Source: a virus. From it: DNA of 44,114 bases. Where the stretch lies: the IMG/VR virus record IMGVR_UViG_3300044591_001583, positions 1 through 44,114 of that record, one strand, 5' to 3'. The notes under the pieces are model-generated. The model was not told the DNA's origin and ran no database searches. It saw only the letters and a list, made by a program, of their open reading frames with translations. Every line of letters begins with the position of its first letter. The first letter of the stretch is position 1. This document shows positions 1-8,692 of the stretch, in pieces. A program made the translations under genes and the position numbers.

Positions 1-120
1 GGATATTTTTCTACTGTTATGAGACTTGATTTTTCAAGTGATACTACTTCTACTCCAACATTGACAGCAAGGTTGACTGCTGCTAAATCTGAATTAACAG
101 CAGTTTCAAACTCAAACTAA
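1..120 (+). CDS. C-terminal fragment of a probable virion structural protein
   Basis: The window opens inside a gene. Its last 39 codons are read in frame 1 and stop with TAA at 118-120. The tail is rich in Ser, Thr and Ala and ends in TAVSNSN; it has no catalytic motif. Position before a late promoter and an accessory or fibre cassette suggests a structural (tail or fibre) protein, but this is inference from context. The gene starts outside the window, so its family cannot be named. Confidence 0.6.
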   Translation, partial: GYFSTVMRLDFSSDTTSTPTLTARLTAAKSELTAVSNSN

Positions 121-123
121 ATA
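117..123 (+). promoter_or_regulatory. T4-type late promoter box CTAAATA
   Basis: CTAAATA overlaps the stop codon of the preceding gene and lies 22 bases before the ATG at 146. It matches the T4 late box (TATAAATA) and the form used by cyanomyoviruses. Late transcription would need the gp33 co-activator encoded at 14646 and a gp55 sigma factor not in this window. Confidence 0.6.
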
Positions 124-145
124 AAAACATCTACAGTATTCTACT

Positions 146-805
146 ATGAATGATATTCTTGCGAATGTTTTGATTCAACCTAAAGTTGTTACACCAGAAG
201 GGTTGAAGTTTTTAACGGATTATATGAGAAAATCTCATAAAGAACAAATGTCCGTTTTTGATGCTGAAAATAGTGATAAGACTAGAGAAAGACAATCAAA
301 AATTGACTTATCGGCAAGAAATGTAAAGTGTGCCGATTTACTTCCAGTTTTTCCACAAGTCAAAGAGTTACTTGATAATGTGGTAAAAAATGTAATCAAT
401 CCTTTTTATGGATTTGAAGTGAGAGATAGTGAAGAACCACAACTACTTTGCTATGAACCAGGAGGACACTATAAACCTCACAATGATGCCGAAGGTTTAT
501 GGACAAATCCAGATGGAACTCAGGTTTGGAAGAAGACAATAGACCGTGATGTATCTACTGTTCTTTTTCTAAATGATGATTTTGAAGGTGGATATTTTTC
601 TTTTCCAGATTTAAGAATTAAAATTAAACCAGAACCAGGTCTTCTTGTTTGCTTTCCATCTTCAAGGTGGTTTACGCATATGGTAGAACCTGTGATTTCT
701 GGAAATCGTTATACTCTTGTGACGTGGATGAGAGTCAAAGGATTTAAAACAAAAGATGAAATAGATAAAGAGATTGCCGATAAATACAATATAGAGGTTT
801 ATTAA
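146..805 (+). CDS. 2-oxoglutarate/Fe(II)-dependent oxygenase, prolyl 4-hydroxylase type
   Basis: This 219-residue protein has the double-stranded beta-helix signature of the 2OG-Fe(II) oxygenases. An iron-binding HxD is visible in YKPHNDAEG (about residues 109-117). A distal His lies in RWFTHMVEPV and is followed, at family spacing, by the Arg in GNRYTLVTWM that would bind 2-oxoglutarate. The stretch STVLFLNDDFEGGYFSFPD between them is typical of P4H-like members. Such enzymes hydroxylate proline or other residues or small molecules; the substrate cannot be read here. P4H-like genes are common cyanophage accessory genes. It is the first gene after a late box and is followed 2 bases later by a fibre-chaperone-like gene, so modification of a virion protein or of a host target are both possible. 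Confidence 0.85.
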   Translation: MNDILANVLIQPKVVTPEGLKFLTDYMRKSHKEQMSVFDAENSDKTRERQSKIDLSARNVKCADLLPVFPQVKELLDNVVKNVINPFYGFEVRDSEEPQLLCYEPGGHYKPHNDAEGLWTNPDGTQVWKKTIDRDVSTVLFLNDDFEGGYFSFPDLRIKIKPEPGLLVCFPSSRWFTHMVEPVISGNRYTLVTWMRVKGFKTKDEIDKEIADKYNIEVY

Positions 806-807
806 AG

Positions 808-1515
808 ATGTCTCAACTTCTTAAGCACTATTGGATTAATCGTGATACTGGTGGATGGGCAACAGATACACCTTATGGTTTAATGATGCCCAATATTAAG
901 GGGTTAGATGTTAAGTGCAATTTATTTACTGAAAATAATATACAATATTGTTTATCCACTGTTCCTGAGTATTTTGAACACGAGATTACAGTTTCTCAGG
1001 AGCAACTAACTGAATATCAAAACAATCCAAATATCACAGTAGTTAGTTCCACAGAAAAACAAGTTGAAGTTCCTAATCGTCCTGGTTTAGAATCAACTGA
1101 AGAAACAAGAGTACAAACTGTTTATGATGTTGTTTATAGAGAACCTTATATTATTCAAGAAACTGAAGGTGAAGGTCTTAAAATTATCACTCAACAAGAA
1201 TGGGATACTGAAATTGAAGAATTTGATAATCGTCAACAAGATAAGAGATATGATATTTTAAGAGAACTTCGTGATAGAATACTTGAAATTACTGATTGGA
1301 TTGCGATTAAATCATTAGAGCAAGAATTTCTTTCAGTAGAATTTAAAATCTGGAGACAAACTTTAAGAGATTTGCCAAACTCAAGCACATTCCCAACAGG
1401 TTTTCCAACTCTTCCAACTGAACTTCAAAATCATACAAAAATTCAAGAACTTTATAATAGATTTGATGAGGTTAGATCTATTTTTATGATTCAAGATCCA
1501 TTAAGTAACTCATAA
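808..1515 (+). CDS. Putative tail fibre assembly chaperone-like protein
   Basis: This 235-residue soluble protein has a C-terminal segment (about residues 150-215) reading DRILEITDWIAIKS, then FKIWRQTLRDLPNSS and a Thr/Pro-rich FPTGFPTLP. The W/Y-R-Q-x-L-R-D-L/I pattern is shared by many small phage tail-fibre assembly proteins. The N-terminal part (HYWINRDTGGWATDT) has no family I recognise. It starts 2 bases after the oxygenase stop, so the two are probably co-transcribed from the late box at 117. Its last 25 bases overlap the end of the convergent gene on the minus strand. A chaperone role is inference from the C-terminal motif. Confidence 0.6.
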   Translation: MSQLLKHYWINRDTGGWATDTPYGLMMPNIKGLDVKCNLFTENNIQYCLSTVPEYFEHEITVSQEQLTEYQNNPNITVVSSTEKQVEVPNRPGLESTEETRVQTVYDVVYREPYIIQETEGEGLKIITQQEWDTEIEEFDNRQQDKRYDILRELRDRILEITDWIAIKSLEQEFLSVEFKIWRQTLRDLPNSSTFPTGFPTLPTELQNHTKIQELYNRFDEVRSIFMIQDPLSNS

Positions 1516-2072
1516 CATTTTTTATTTTTATCATACGCATACTCGGCACAAGGACCATTTTTTCGCACAAAGTGTAGAAAGAGTTGCATAAAACGATCAT
1601 TCTTGTGAGTTCTCATAGGACTTCTCCAATGAGGAACGGTCATTCCAAGATAGGCAAGACCACAACCAACAGGAGTTACAACTGATTGTTTGTTACCTTC
1701 TAAATCTTTAAGTTTAATTGGCCAAGCAGCATCACCACAGATATTCATTGTGACTGATATTTCACAGGAAGGACGGTCGGTATGGCAATTCATCCATCCT
1801 TTATTGTGATATGTTGTAGAAAACCAGTATGATGGTATAAGTTCTTCACCAACTAATTGTTCTAATGTTGGTTGAATTCTTTTCATAACAAAAGCACAAG
1901 CAGGTGGTGCATAACAAGTTAATACATTTCCTCTTTCTGGGTCAAAGTGAGTTTTTAATCCTCCTAAATCTTGTATCGCGCCCATTAAATTTTTATATTT
2001 GACTTGCAATGCGTCTTCTTTTGTGATAATATTAGGAATGTAATGCCAACCTTTTTTTAAAAAATCACTCAT
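1491..2072 (-). CDS. 2OG-Fe(II) oxygenase-like protein (second copy, divergent)
   Basis: This 193-residue minus-strand protein contains a plausible iron triad: HTD in WMNCHTDRPS (about residues 116-125), then EISVTMNICGD, and a distal His in TVPHWRSPM. An Arg in HKNDRFMQLFLHFV could contact 2-oxoglutarate. The arrangement matches the oxygenase fold, but the sequence is clearly different from the enzyme at 146, so this is a separate lineage and not a recent duplication. It sits alone in antisense orientation between two plus-strand genes, overlapping the 3-prime end of the 808 gene by 25 bases and diverging from the 2121 gene. The substrate is unknown. Confidence 0.7.
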   Translation of the reverse strand: MSDFLKKGWHYIPNIITKEDALQVKYKNLMGAIQDLGGLKTHFDPERGNVLTCYAPPACAFVMKRIQPTLEQLVGEELIPSYWFSTTYHNKGWMNCHTDRPSCEISVTMNICGDAAWPIKLKDLEGNKQSVVTPVGCGLAYLGMTVPHWRSPMRTHKNDRFMQLFLHFVRKNGPCAEYAYDKNKKCYELLNGS

Positions 2073-2082
2073 TTTATTAATG

Positions 2083-2109
2083 TTAAATAGTCGTATATTT
2101 CATATTTAT
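2083..2109. promoter_or_regulatory. Divergent pair of late promoter boxes
   Basis: Between the divergent genes starting at 2072 (minus) and 2121 (plus) lie TTAAATA on the plus strand (2083-2089) and ATAAATA on the minus strand (2109 back to 2103). Each box points at its own gene across the other, so predicted start sites (about 6 bases downstream) nearly coincide near 2096. A similar head-to-head arrangement occurs at 19871-19903. Confidence 0.5.
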
Positions 2110-2120
2110 TTTGATAGTTT

Positions 2121-3101
2121 ATGAATAATTTTGTTAAACTTGCCCTTGAAAATGGTGGATCTATTCATCCACTTATAATTCCTGCATCTGCTCTACAGGG
2201 TCCTGCAATTACAAATCCTTCCATCTATAATGATAATGGTAAAATTCTTGTAAATCTTCGAAATATTAATTATACCTTATATCATTCTGAGAAAAAAAAG
2301 TTTCAGCATCATTGGGGACCATTGATCTATATTCATCCCGAAAATGATCTTCGTCTTCGCACATGGAATTATATGTGTGAGATGGATGAAAATATGAGAA
2401 TTAAACGGCATCATCGTATTGACACTTCAAAACATCCAGATAAAGAACTTTGGGAATTTGTTGGATTGGAAGATGCTCGTATTGTTAGATGGGATGATAA
2501 ACTCTATACTTGTGGTGTTAGGAGAGATCTTGATACTATTGGTACTGGAAGAATGGAACTTTGTGAAATTGAAATTACTGAAAATGGTGTTAAGGAATTA
2601 AGTCAATATAGAATTCCAACTCCTGGTGATGATAAATCTTATTGCGAAAAGAATTGGATGCCAATTCTTGACATGCCTTACCATTTTGTGAAATGGACTA
2701 ATGGTACTGAAATTGTTAAGTATGATATTGAAAAAGGTACAACAGAAACTGTAAAACTTGTTGATTATAAGGAACTTGGTTGTATCGATCTTCGTGGAGG
2801 ATCTCAAGTTATTCCATTTGGGGAAGGATATAGATTCTGTTTAAATCACGAAACATTTCTTTTCCGTAGTCCAGTAGACAGAAAAGATGGTAAATACCGC
2901 CATAGGTTTGTTGTTTGGGATAAAGATTGGAATATTGTTAAAGTTTCTCCAAGATTTTCTTTTCTTAAAGCTCAAATTGAATTTGCCGTTGGTATGTGTG
3001 AATATGGTGATGATTATCTAATAACCTTTGGGTTCCAAGATAATGCTGCTTATCTCCTTAGAGTATCGCAAAAATTTGTTCAAGATTTTATTTTTGAATG
3101 A
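2121..3101 (+). CDS. Beta-propeller glycosidase-like protein (GH130/GH43-like), carbohydrate cassette
   Basis: The 326-residue protein opens with a segment ITNPSIYNDNGKILVNLRNI and has a central motif WEFVGLEDARIVRWDDKLY (about residues 112-130). This resembles the E-D-P/A-R motif and blade repeats of five-bladed beta-propeller glycoside phosphorylases and hydrolases. Aromatic/Asp-rich strands recur through the chain (YHFVKWTNGTEIVKY, HRFVVWDKDWNIVK), as expected for propeller blades. Catalytic residues cannot be assigned with confidence, so it may bind sugars and not cleave them. It is followed by three glycosyltransferase genes on the same strand, suggesting a shared glycan-related task. 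There is no signal peptide. Confidence 0.5.
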   Translation: MNNFVKLALENGGSIHPLIIPASALQGPAITNPSIYNDNGKILVNLRNINYTLYHSEKKKFQHHWGPLIYIHPENDLRLRTWNYMCEMDENMRIKRHHRIDTSKHPDKELWEFVGLEDARIVRWDDKLYTCGVRRDLDTIGTGRMELCEIEITENGVKELSQYRIPTPGDDKSYCEKNWMPILDMPYHFVKWTNGTEIVKYDIEKGTTETVKLVDYKELGCIDLRGGSQVIPFGEGYRFCLNHETFLFRSPVDRKDGKYRHRFVVWDKDWNIVKVSPRFSFLKAQIEFAVGMCEYGDDYLITFGFQDNAAYLLRVSQKFVQDFIFE

Positions 3102-3119
3102 TTATTGAAATTGTAGAGA

Positions 3120-3138
3120 TTCTTTATATCTTAAAGAA
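3120..3138 (+). other. Small AT-rich hairpin between carbohydrate genes
   Basis: TTCTTTA at 3120-3126 and its complement TAAAGAA at 3132-3138 flank a 5-base loop in the 70-base gap before the fucosyltransferase gene. The stem is weak (one G-C pair) and is not followed directly by a T run, so terminator function is doubtful. Confidence 0.25.
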
Positions 3139-3171
3139 AATATTAAATTATTAATACTATTTTTGTAAAAA

Positions 3172-3984
3172 ATGACTTTATCGTTTAATAGTTTGGGACG
3201 TATTGGACAACTTGGAAATCAAATGTTCCAATATGCAGCTCTTCGTGGAATATGTTCCCATAAAAATTACAATTATACTCTCCCAACTAATCATATGGGG
3301 AATATATTTTTGTATGATTGCTTTAAGATATTTGAATTGGAAAAAAACTTGAATCATTGGTCAAATTTTCCAAGAATATCACCATCTCATCATGGATTTG
3401 ATACTCAGTTTTTTAATAATTGTCCATCAGAATCCGATATATTTGGTTATTTTCAAACTGAGAAATATTTTAAACATATTGAGGATGTAATTAGAGGTGA
3501 ATATACATTTAAAGATCATATTGTAGATGATGCAAAAAAATATTTTAATTCAATGTGTTTTTCTGGTGAAGTTATCGGATTGCATATAAGAAGAACTGAT
3601 TATATAAATCACGAATTTATAAGAAATTTAAATTTAGAGTATTATGAAAAATCTTTAGATTATTTTTCGGATAAAATTGATGTTCTTATATTTTCTGATG
3701 ATATAGAATGGTGCAAAAATCAAAAAATATTTTCTAATTCTAGGTTTAAGTTTTCCGAAAATAATAGTAAATATGTTGATCTTTGTCTTTTAAGTATGTG
3801 TGATTATCATATTATTGCTAATTCTACATTTTCTTGGTGGGGATCTTGGTTGGCAAAAAGTAAAGGTACAATATCCCCAAAAGAATGGTACACCGTAGAT
3901 AAATTAAATAATACAAATGAGTGGATGCCATATATAGATTTAAATTCAAAAGATATTTGTCCATCTAACTGGAAGTTAATATGA
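3172..3984 (+). CDS. GT11-family fucosyltransferase-like enzyme
   Basis: This 270-residue protein carries the hallmarks of alpha-1,2-fucosyltransferases (GT11). The N-terminal GRIGQLGNQMFQYAALRG (about residues 10-27) is followed by the donor-binding motif GLHIRRTDYINH (about 140-151) and the C-terminal HIIANSTFSWWGSWLA (about 214-229). All three blocks are intact, so an active GDP-fucose-dependent enzyme is plausible. The length is close to bacterial members. The stop overlaps the next GT2 gene by 4 bases (ATGA), implying translational coupling. Phage GT11 enzymes could decorate virion proteins or alter host surface glycans; the sequence does not decide. Confidence 0.88.
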   Translation: MTLSFNSLGRIGQLGNQMFQYAALRGICSHKNYNYTLPTNHMGNIFLYDCFKIFELEKNLNHWSNFPRISPSHHGFDTQFFNNCPSESDIFGYFQTEKYFKHIEDVIRGEYTFKDHIVDDAKKYFNSMCFSGEVIGLHIRRTDYINHEFIRNLNLEYYEKSLDYFSDKIDVLIFSDDIEWCKNQKIFSNSRFKFSENNSKYVDLCLLSMCDYHIIANSTFSWWGSWLAKSKGTISPKEWYTVDKLNNTNEWMPYIDLNSKDICPSNWKLI

Positions 3985-4793
3985 GTATTTCATTAATCTG
4001 TGCCTGCAAAAATAGAATTAAACCTCTTTTAATTTCATTACAATCTTGGTTATTGTGTGATGAAATTAAAGAAATTGTCATTGTTGATTGGAGTTCTGAT
4101 GACCCAATTAAAAATATTACCAATTTGGATTCTAGAATTAAAAGAGTCAGAGTTAATGATCAACAATTTTTTAATCAACCACAACCATTAAATCTGGCAT
4201 TAAAACTTTGCACTCAAGAAGATGTAATAAAGGTAGATTCTGATTATGTTTTTAATCCATACTGGAATTTTTTTGAATCTTATTTTGTTGATGAGACTTC
4301 TTTTGTTTGTGGAGATGTTGATCTTGAACCAAATAATGTTTCTGTTGAACCCTATTTTAAATATTTGAGGGGAACTCTTTATGCTAAAAGGAAATTTTTA
4401 GAAGAAGTTGGTGGATGGAATGAAAATATGGGAGAATATTATGGTGGTGAAGATGGAGAAATAGAAAATAGATTGGAATTATATGGATTGACTAAGAAAA
4501 AATTAAACTTAGATTATTCAGTTATGCATATTCCGCATTCAAATAAGGAAAGAGTTTTGAATTTTAGAGGGTATGTTTGTAATACAGATTTAAATGAATC
4601 AATTAGACAAAATTTATCTTATAATATGAGTGGAAATGAATTGGAATGGAATGTTGAATATATCTTAGCTGAGAGACATATTAATACTAATATACAATCA
4701 TTTTATAATTCTACTTCTTATTATGTTGAACCAAAAACAAAATGGAATATAATTCAATTGGATGATCAAAATTATGTTGCAGAGATGCTATAA
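3981..4793 (+). CDS. Family 2 glycosyltransferase
   Basis: The 270-residue protein starts with SISLICACKNRIKPLL, the nucleotide-sugar-binding beta-alpha unit of GT-A enzymes. A DxD-type motif follows in IKVDSDYVFNPYWN (about residues 81-94). The acceptor-side motif is GGEDGEIENRLELYG (about 155-170), followed by HIPHSN. It is closely similar to residues about 209-503 of the next protein from the first strand through the shared ending (DDQ-N/I-Y-V/I-AE), so the two are paralogues from a tandem duplication. The start overlaps the fucosyltransferase stop. The donor and acceptor are unknown. Confidence 0.85.
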   Translation: MSISLICACKNRIKPLLISLQSWLLCDEIKEIVIVDWSSDDPIKNITNLDSRIKRVRVNDQQFFNQPQPLNLALKLCTQEDVIKVDSDYVFNPYWNFFESYFVDETSFVCGDVDLEPNNVSVEPYFKYLRGTLYAKRKFLEEVGGWNENMGEYYGGEDGEIENRLELYGLTKKKLNLDYSVMHIPHSNKERVLNFRGYVCNTDLNESIRQNLSYNMSGNELEWNVEYILAERHINTNIQSFYNSTSYYVEPKTKWNIIQLDDQNYVAEML

Positions 4794-4831
4794 TAGTAAT
4801 AATAGATAATTTTTTAACTGGAGATAAAAAT

Positions 4832-7800
4832 ATGATACTGAATTTTGACTATATTGTTGAAAAATATAAATTAAATATTTCGGGAATTATTCATATTGGG
4901 GGACATTATGGTGGTGAATTGCAAGAATATAAATCTCATAATATAGACAATATTGTTTTGTTTGAACCATTGTCTTTAAACTTCTCAGTATTAAGTGAGA
5001 CAATAAAGAATATTGGTGGAAATATTGTTGCCCATCAAGTTGCTCTTGGAAATGATAACCGAAAGGTTACTATGAATATTAGTAGCAATGATGCGATGAG
5101 TAGTTCTATTCTTACTCCTAAAGTTCACTTAACTGCACATCCAGAAGTTTCATTTAATGGAACTGAAGAAGTTGAGATGAAGAAACTTGATGATTATAAT
5201 TATAAAGATTATAATATGATGATTGTTGATGTTCAGGGATATGAACTTGAGGTTCTGAGGGGAGCATCTCAAACATTAAATAATGTTGATTACATTTATT
5301 GTGAAGTCAATCGTGATGAAGTTTATGAAGGCAATGCACGGGTAGAAGAGATTGATGACTTTCTTTCTACTTATGGGTTTAAAAGAGTAGAAACACAATG
5401 GTATTATACTGAAGTATGGGGAGACGCTTTGTATATGAAAGAAAAAAAATCTAATGGTAGTGTTTCAATTATTTGTGCATGTAAAAATCGTCTTGAGTCT
5501 CTTAAAGTTTCTTTGAGTTCATGGTTACTTTTTGATGAAATTAAAGAAATCATTATTGTAGATTGGGATTCTGAGGTTCCAATTTATGACATAACAAAAT
5601 TAGATCCCAGAATTAAAGTCATTCGTGTCGATAACAAAAAATATTTTAATCTTGCACAACCACTTAATCTTGCAGTGAGTCAAGTTACTAGTGATTATAT
5701 TTTAAAAATTGATACAGATTATATAATTAATCCATATTATAATTTCTTCAAATTTTATCAGATTGATGAAACTTGTTTTGTAAGTGGTGCTCATGAGGCT
5801 CCAATTTTAAATTATGCACCCAATGAACATGGTGAATATGTTATTGATATGGCGAATAACACCTTTGATGATGTTTGTGGATATGTTAATTCCTTTAATC
5901 ATTATTTTAGATATTTGAGAGGAATGCTTTATGTGTCAAAAGAAAATTTTTTAAAGGTAAAAGGTTATAATGAATTAATTGATAGTTATGGATTTGAGGA
6001 TGGTGATATGGAAACCAAACTTAAAAATATTGGATTAACTCATAATTTTATATCTTATGATCACACACTTATTCATATTCCACATTCTGATAAAAAACGA
6101 ATTGAAAATTGTAGATATGACCTTAATGATGAAAGAGAAATAAGATCTAATCTTTCTGCATATTATGATGGCGAACTATTAGAAGCACAGACTTATTATG
6201 GAGTTGTGAGTAGATTGATTCGTAAAAATAGTAATGATTCAAATCGAAAAGGTCGCAGAATAGAATGGAATATCAATAAACTTGACGATCAAATTTATAT
6301 TGCAGAGGATATACTTGTCGATAAGATGAAGAACTTTCCTTTAGTCAATTATGTTAGTTTGGAGGAAAGTAAAGATAGACAATTAAGTCTTGAAGATCAG
6401 TTTTATGAGCATGGAATTACTAATATTAATTCTATAATTTCTAAAAGATTTTCTGAATCTAATGATATAGTAACTGGAAAATATCTTTATCAATTAAATG
6501 ATGGTACTAAAGGTTGCTGTGTTTCTCATTTGAAAGCAATTAAATGGTGGTATGATAATACTGTAGAAGAGTATGGATTTTTCTGTGAAGATGATTTAAG
6601 TTTGGAGACTGTTCAGTACTGGAACTTTACATGGGAACAATTTATTGAAAAAATTCCAGAAGATGCTGAATGTGTTCAGTTGCTTACTATCCGTGGAAAC
6701 TTTGATACTTTTGAATTGCGTGAAAGATATTGGGATGATTGGGGAGCAACTGCATATATCATGTGTAGGGAGTATGCAAAAAAAATTATAGATACTTATA
6801 TTAAGGATAATATTTATCACTTGGAAATTCCAAATCAAGAGGTAATGCCCTTAATAGAAAATATTCTTTTTTCTTCTATTGGAAAAACTTATACAATTCC
6901 ATTATTTGTTGAGAACAATGAGTTTATTTCTACATTCGAAAACAATGATGATGATGTAAATAAAGGACAAAAAACAAATCACAAAGTTGCAAGTGATCTT
7001 GTTTTGAATTATTGGAAAAATACTGAACAAAAAGATAACAAAATGTCTAAATCATTTACTATAAAATTAAAATATGTGCAAAATGAACTTGAAGAATTAA
7101 TTACAAAATATTCTTTAGATACTGAAAATGCAGATCATAACTTTTCATTAGGTGTCTGGTATGAAAATCAAGGTCACACTGCACCTGCGCTTTCATATTA
7201 TTTAAGATGTGCTGAACGATCTGAGGATGAAGATCTTGCTTATGAAGCATTAATTCGTGGATCATATTGTTATGAGAAACAAGGAACTAGAGATGGTAGT
7301 TCAAGATCCATGTTATGGCAAGCACAAGCATTTCTACCTCATCGCCCAGAAGCATATTTTCTTCTGAGTCGTTTTGCTGAAAGAAGAGACTGGTGGCAAG
7401 ATTGTTATTTGAATGCTGATTTGGCTCTTAGATATTGTAGATTTGATTGTAAACCTTTAAGAACTGATGTCGAATATCCTGGAAAGTATGGTCTTCTTTT
7501 TGAAAAAGCGGTTTCTGGATACTGGTGGGAAAAAGTTGAAGAATCTAAAGAAATATTTTTAGATTTAAGACAAAATTATTCTTTATCTGAACAGTATTTA
7601 AAAGTAGTAGATGAAAATCTAACAAAAATGGGAGTAGAAATTCCAGAGATTAAAATTGAACCAATTCCAGTAATTGGAGTCCCGATTGTTAATGGATTTC
7701 ATTGGTTACAAAGATTAGTTGATAGTATTGATTATCCTGTTAAAGAATTGTGTGTAATCAATAATAATGGAAGAGGAGAACTTGATGATGACTTAGAAAG

Positions 7801-8422
7801 ACTTTCTAAAACTTCACATAAATTTATTGAAAAAATAAAAGTTTGTAATCTTCCAGCAAATATTGGATGTTCTGGTGCTTGGAATTTGATCATTAAAACT
7901 CATATGATGGATCCTTATTGGATTATTGTTAATAATGACATTTGTTTTAGTCCTGGTCTTCTGAAAGAACTTGTAGAAAAATCTAAAAAAGAAAATGTTG
8001 GCATGGTAAAAGGAAAGCAATTTCAATGGGATCTTTTTTTAATTAAAGATTTTGTGATTCAGCAATGTGGATTATTTGATGAAAATCTTTATCCTGCATA
8101 TATGGAGGATTGTGACTATCATATTAGACTTTTAAATAATAATATTGAAGTTGATCATTTGGGATGTACTTATTTGCATGGTGATAAAGATTATGAAACT
8201 TCTGGATCTCAAACTTGGAGACTGGATTTATCTTTAAAGGAAAAACTTGATCATGCACATCAAATGAATGGCGGATATATGTCAGAAAAGTGGGGATTCA
8301 ATTGGAGAAATCCTGATTGGTCATTTAATGCATATGAACATCCATTTAACAATGATATTATTCCAATGTCATATACCTGTTATAATTTGGAATTTGTTCG
8401 TAATAAAAATCTTGGATTTTAA
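4832..8422 (+). CDS. Multidomain FkbM methyltransferase-GT2-GT25-TPR-GT2 protein
   Basis: This 1196-residue protein strings at least five modules together. Residues 1-205 are an FkbM-type SAM methyltransferase (IIHIGGHYGGEL, then MIVDVQGYELEVLRGA). Residues 209-503 are a GT2 domain (SVSIICACKNRLESL, DTDYIINPY, FEDGDMETKL) paralogous to the preceding gene. Residues about 505-715 resemble GT25 LPS glycosyltransferases (VNYVSLEESKDRQ, KGCCVSHLKAI, FFCEDDLSLE). Residues about 760-900 have TPR-like helices (NFSLGVWYENQGHTAPALSY). Residues about 940-1190 are a second, different GT2 domain (NNNGRGELD, WIIVNNDICFSPG, YMEDCDYHIRL). A good ribosome site (TGGAG at 4819-4823) precedes the ATG. It looks like a one-protein glycan assembly enzyme; the product is unknown. 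Confidence 0.85.
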   Translation: MILNFDYIVEKYKLNISGIIHIGGHYGGELQEYKSHNIDNIVLFEPLSLNFSVLSETIKNIGGNIVAHQVALGNDNRKVTMNISSNDAMSSSILTPKVHLTAHPEVSFNGTEEVEMKKLDDYNYKDYNMMIVDVQGYELEVLRGASQTLNNVDYIYCEVNRDEVYEGNARVEEIDDFLSTYGFKRVETQWYYTEVWGDALYMKEKKSNGSVSIICACKNRLESLKVSLSSWLLFDEIKEIIIVDWDSEVPIYDITKLDPRIKVIRVDNKKYFNLAQPLNLAVSQVTSDYILKIDTDYIINPYYNFFKFYQIDETCFVSGAHEAPILNYAPNEHGEYVIDMANNTFDDVCGYVNSFNHYFRYLRGMLYVSKENFLKVKGYNELIDSYGFEDGDMETKLKNIGLTHNFISYDHTLIHIPHSDKKRIENCRYDLNDEREIRSNLSAYYDGELLEAQTYYGVVSRLIRKNSNDSNRKGRRIEWNINKLDDQIYIAEDILVDKMKNFPLVNYVSLEESKDRQLSLEDQFYEHGITNINSIISKRFSESNDIVTGKYLYQLNDGTKGCCVSHLKAIKWWYDNTVEEYGFFCEDDLSLETVQYWNFTWEQFIEKIPEDAECVQLLTIRGNFDTFELRERYWDDWGATAYIMCREYAKKIIDTYIKDNIYHLEIPNQEVMPLIENILFSSIGKTYTIPLFVENNEFISTFENNDDDVNKGQKTNHKVASDLVLNYWKNTEQKDNKMSKSFTIKLKYVQNELEELITKYSLDTENADHNFSLGVWYENQGHTAPALSYYLRCAERSEDEDLAYEALIRGSYCYEKQGTRDGSSRSMLWQAQAFLPHRPEAYFLLSRFAERRDWWQDCYLNADLALRYCRFDCKPLRTDVEYPGKYGLLFEKAVSGYWWEKVEESKEIFLDLRQNYSLSEQYLKVVDENLTKMGVEIPEIKIEPIPVIGVPIVNGFHWLQRLVDSIDYPVKELCVINNNGRGELDDDLERLSKTSHKFIEKIKVCNLPANIGCSGAWNLIIKTHMMDPYWIIVNNDICFSPGLLKELVEKSKKENVGMVKGKQFQWDLFLIKDFVIQQCGLFDENLYPAYMEDCDYHIRLLNNNIEVDHLGCTYLHGDKDYETSGSQTWRLDLSLKEKLDHAHQMNGGYMSEKWGFNWRNPDWSFNAYEHPFNNDIIPMSYTCYNLEFVRNKNLGF

Positions 8423-8426
8423 ATCT

Positions 8427-8434
8427 TATAAATT
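8427..8434 (+). promoter_or_regulatory. Possible late promoter box TATAAATT
   Basis: TATAAATT differs from the T4 late box TATAAATA by one base and lies 21 bases before the glutaredoxin ATG at 8456, a normal distance. The mismatch and surrounding AT richness make it uncertain. Confidence 0.35.
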
Positions 8435-8455
8435 AATATAACCTTTATAAAAAAT

Positions 8456-8692
8456 ATGAATTTCACAGTCTATTCAAAAGAAAATTGCCCCTATTGTCAT
8501 AAAATTAAAACTGTCCTAGAGTTGACAGGAAATAACTTCGTAGTGTATAATCTCAATGAACACTTTACAAAAGAAGAATTTTATTCTGAGTTTGGTGAAG
8601 GTTCCACTTTTCCTCAAGTTCTTTGTGATGATCAAAAACTTGGTGGATGTACCGATACAGTTAAATTTTTAAAACAAAAACAAATTGTCTGA
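8456..8692 (+). CDS. nrdC: Glutaredoxin
   Basis: A 78-residue thioredoxin-fold protein with the redox motif CPYC at residues 11-14, the cis-proline segment TFPQVL (about 58-63) and the GGCTD glutathione-binding segment. The length is normal for a phage glutaredoxin. In T4-like phages such proteins (NrdC) supply electrons to ribonucleotide reductase, supporting dNTP production; no reductase gene is in this window. Its stop overlaps the TTG start considered for the following small gene by 8 bases. Confidence 0.92.
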   Translation: MNFTVYSKENCPYCHKIKTVLELTGNNFVVYNLNEHFTKEEFYSEFGEGSTFPQVLCDDQKLGGCTDTVKFLKQKQIV

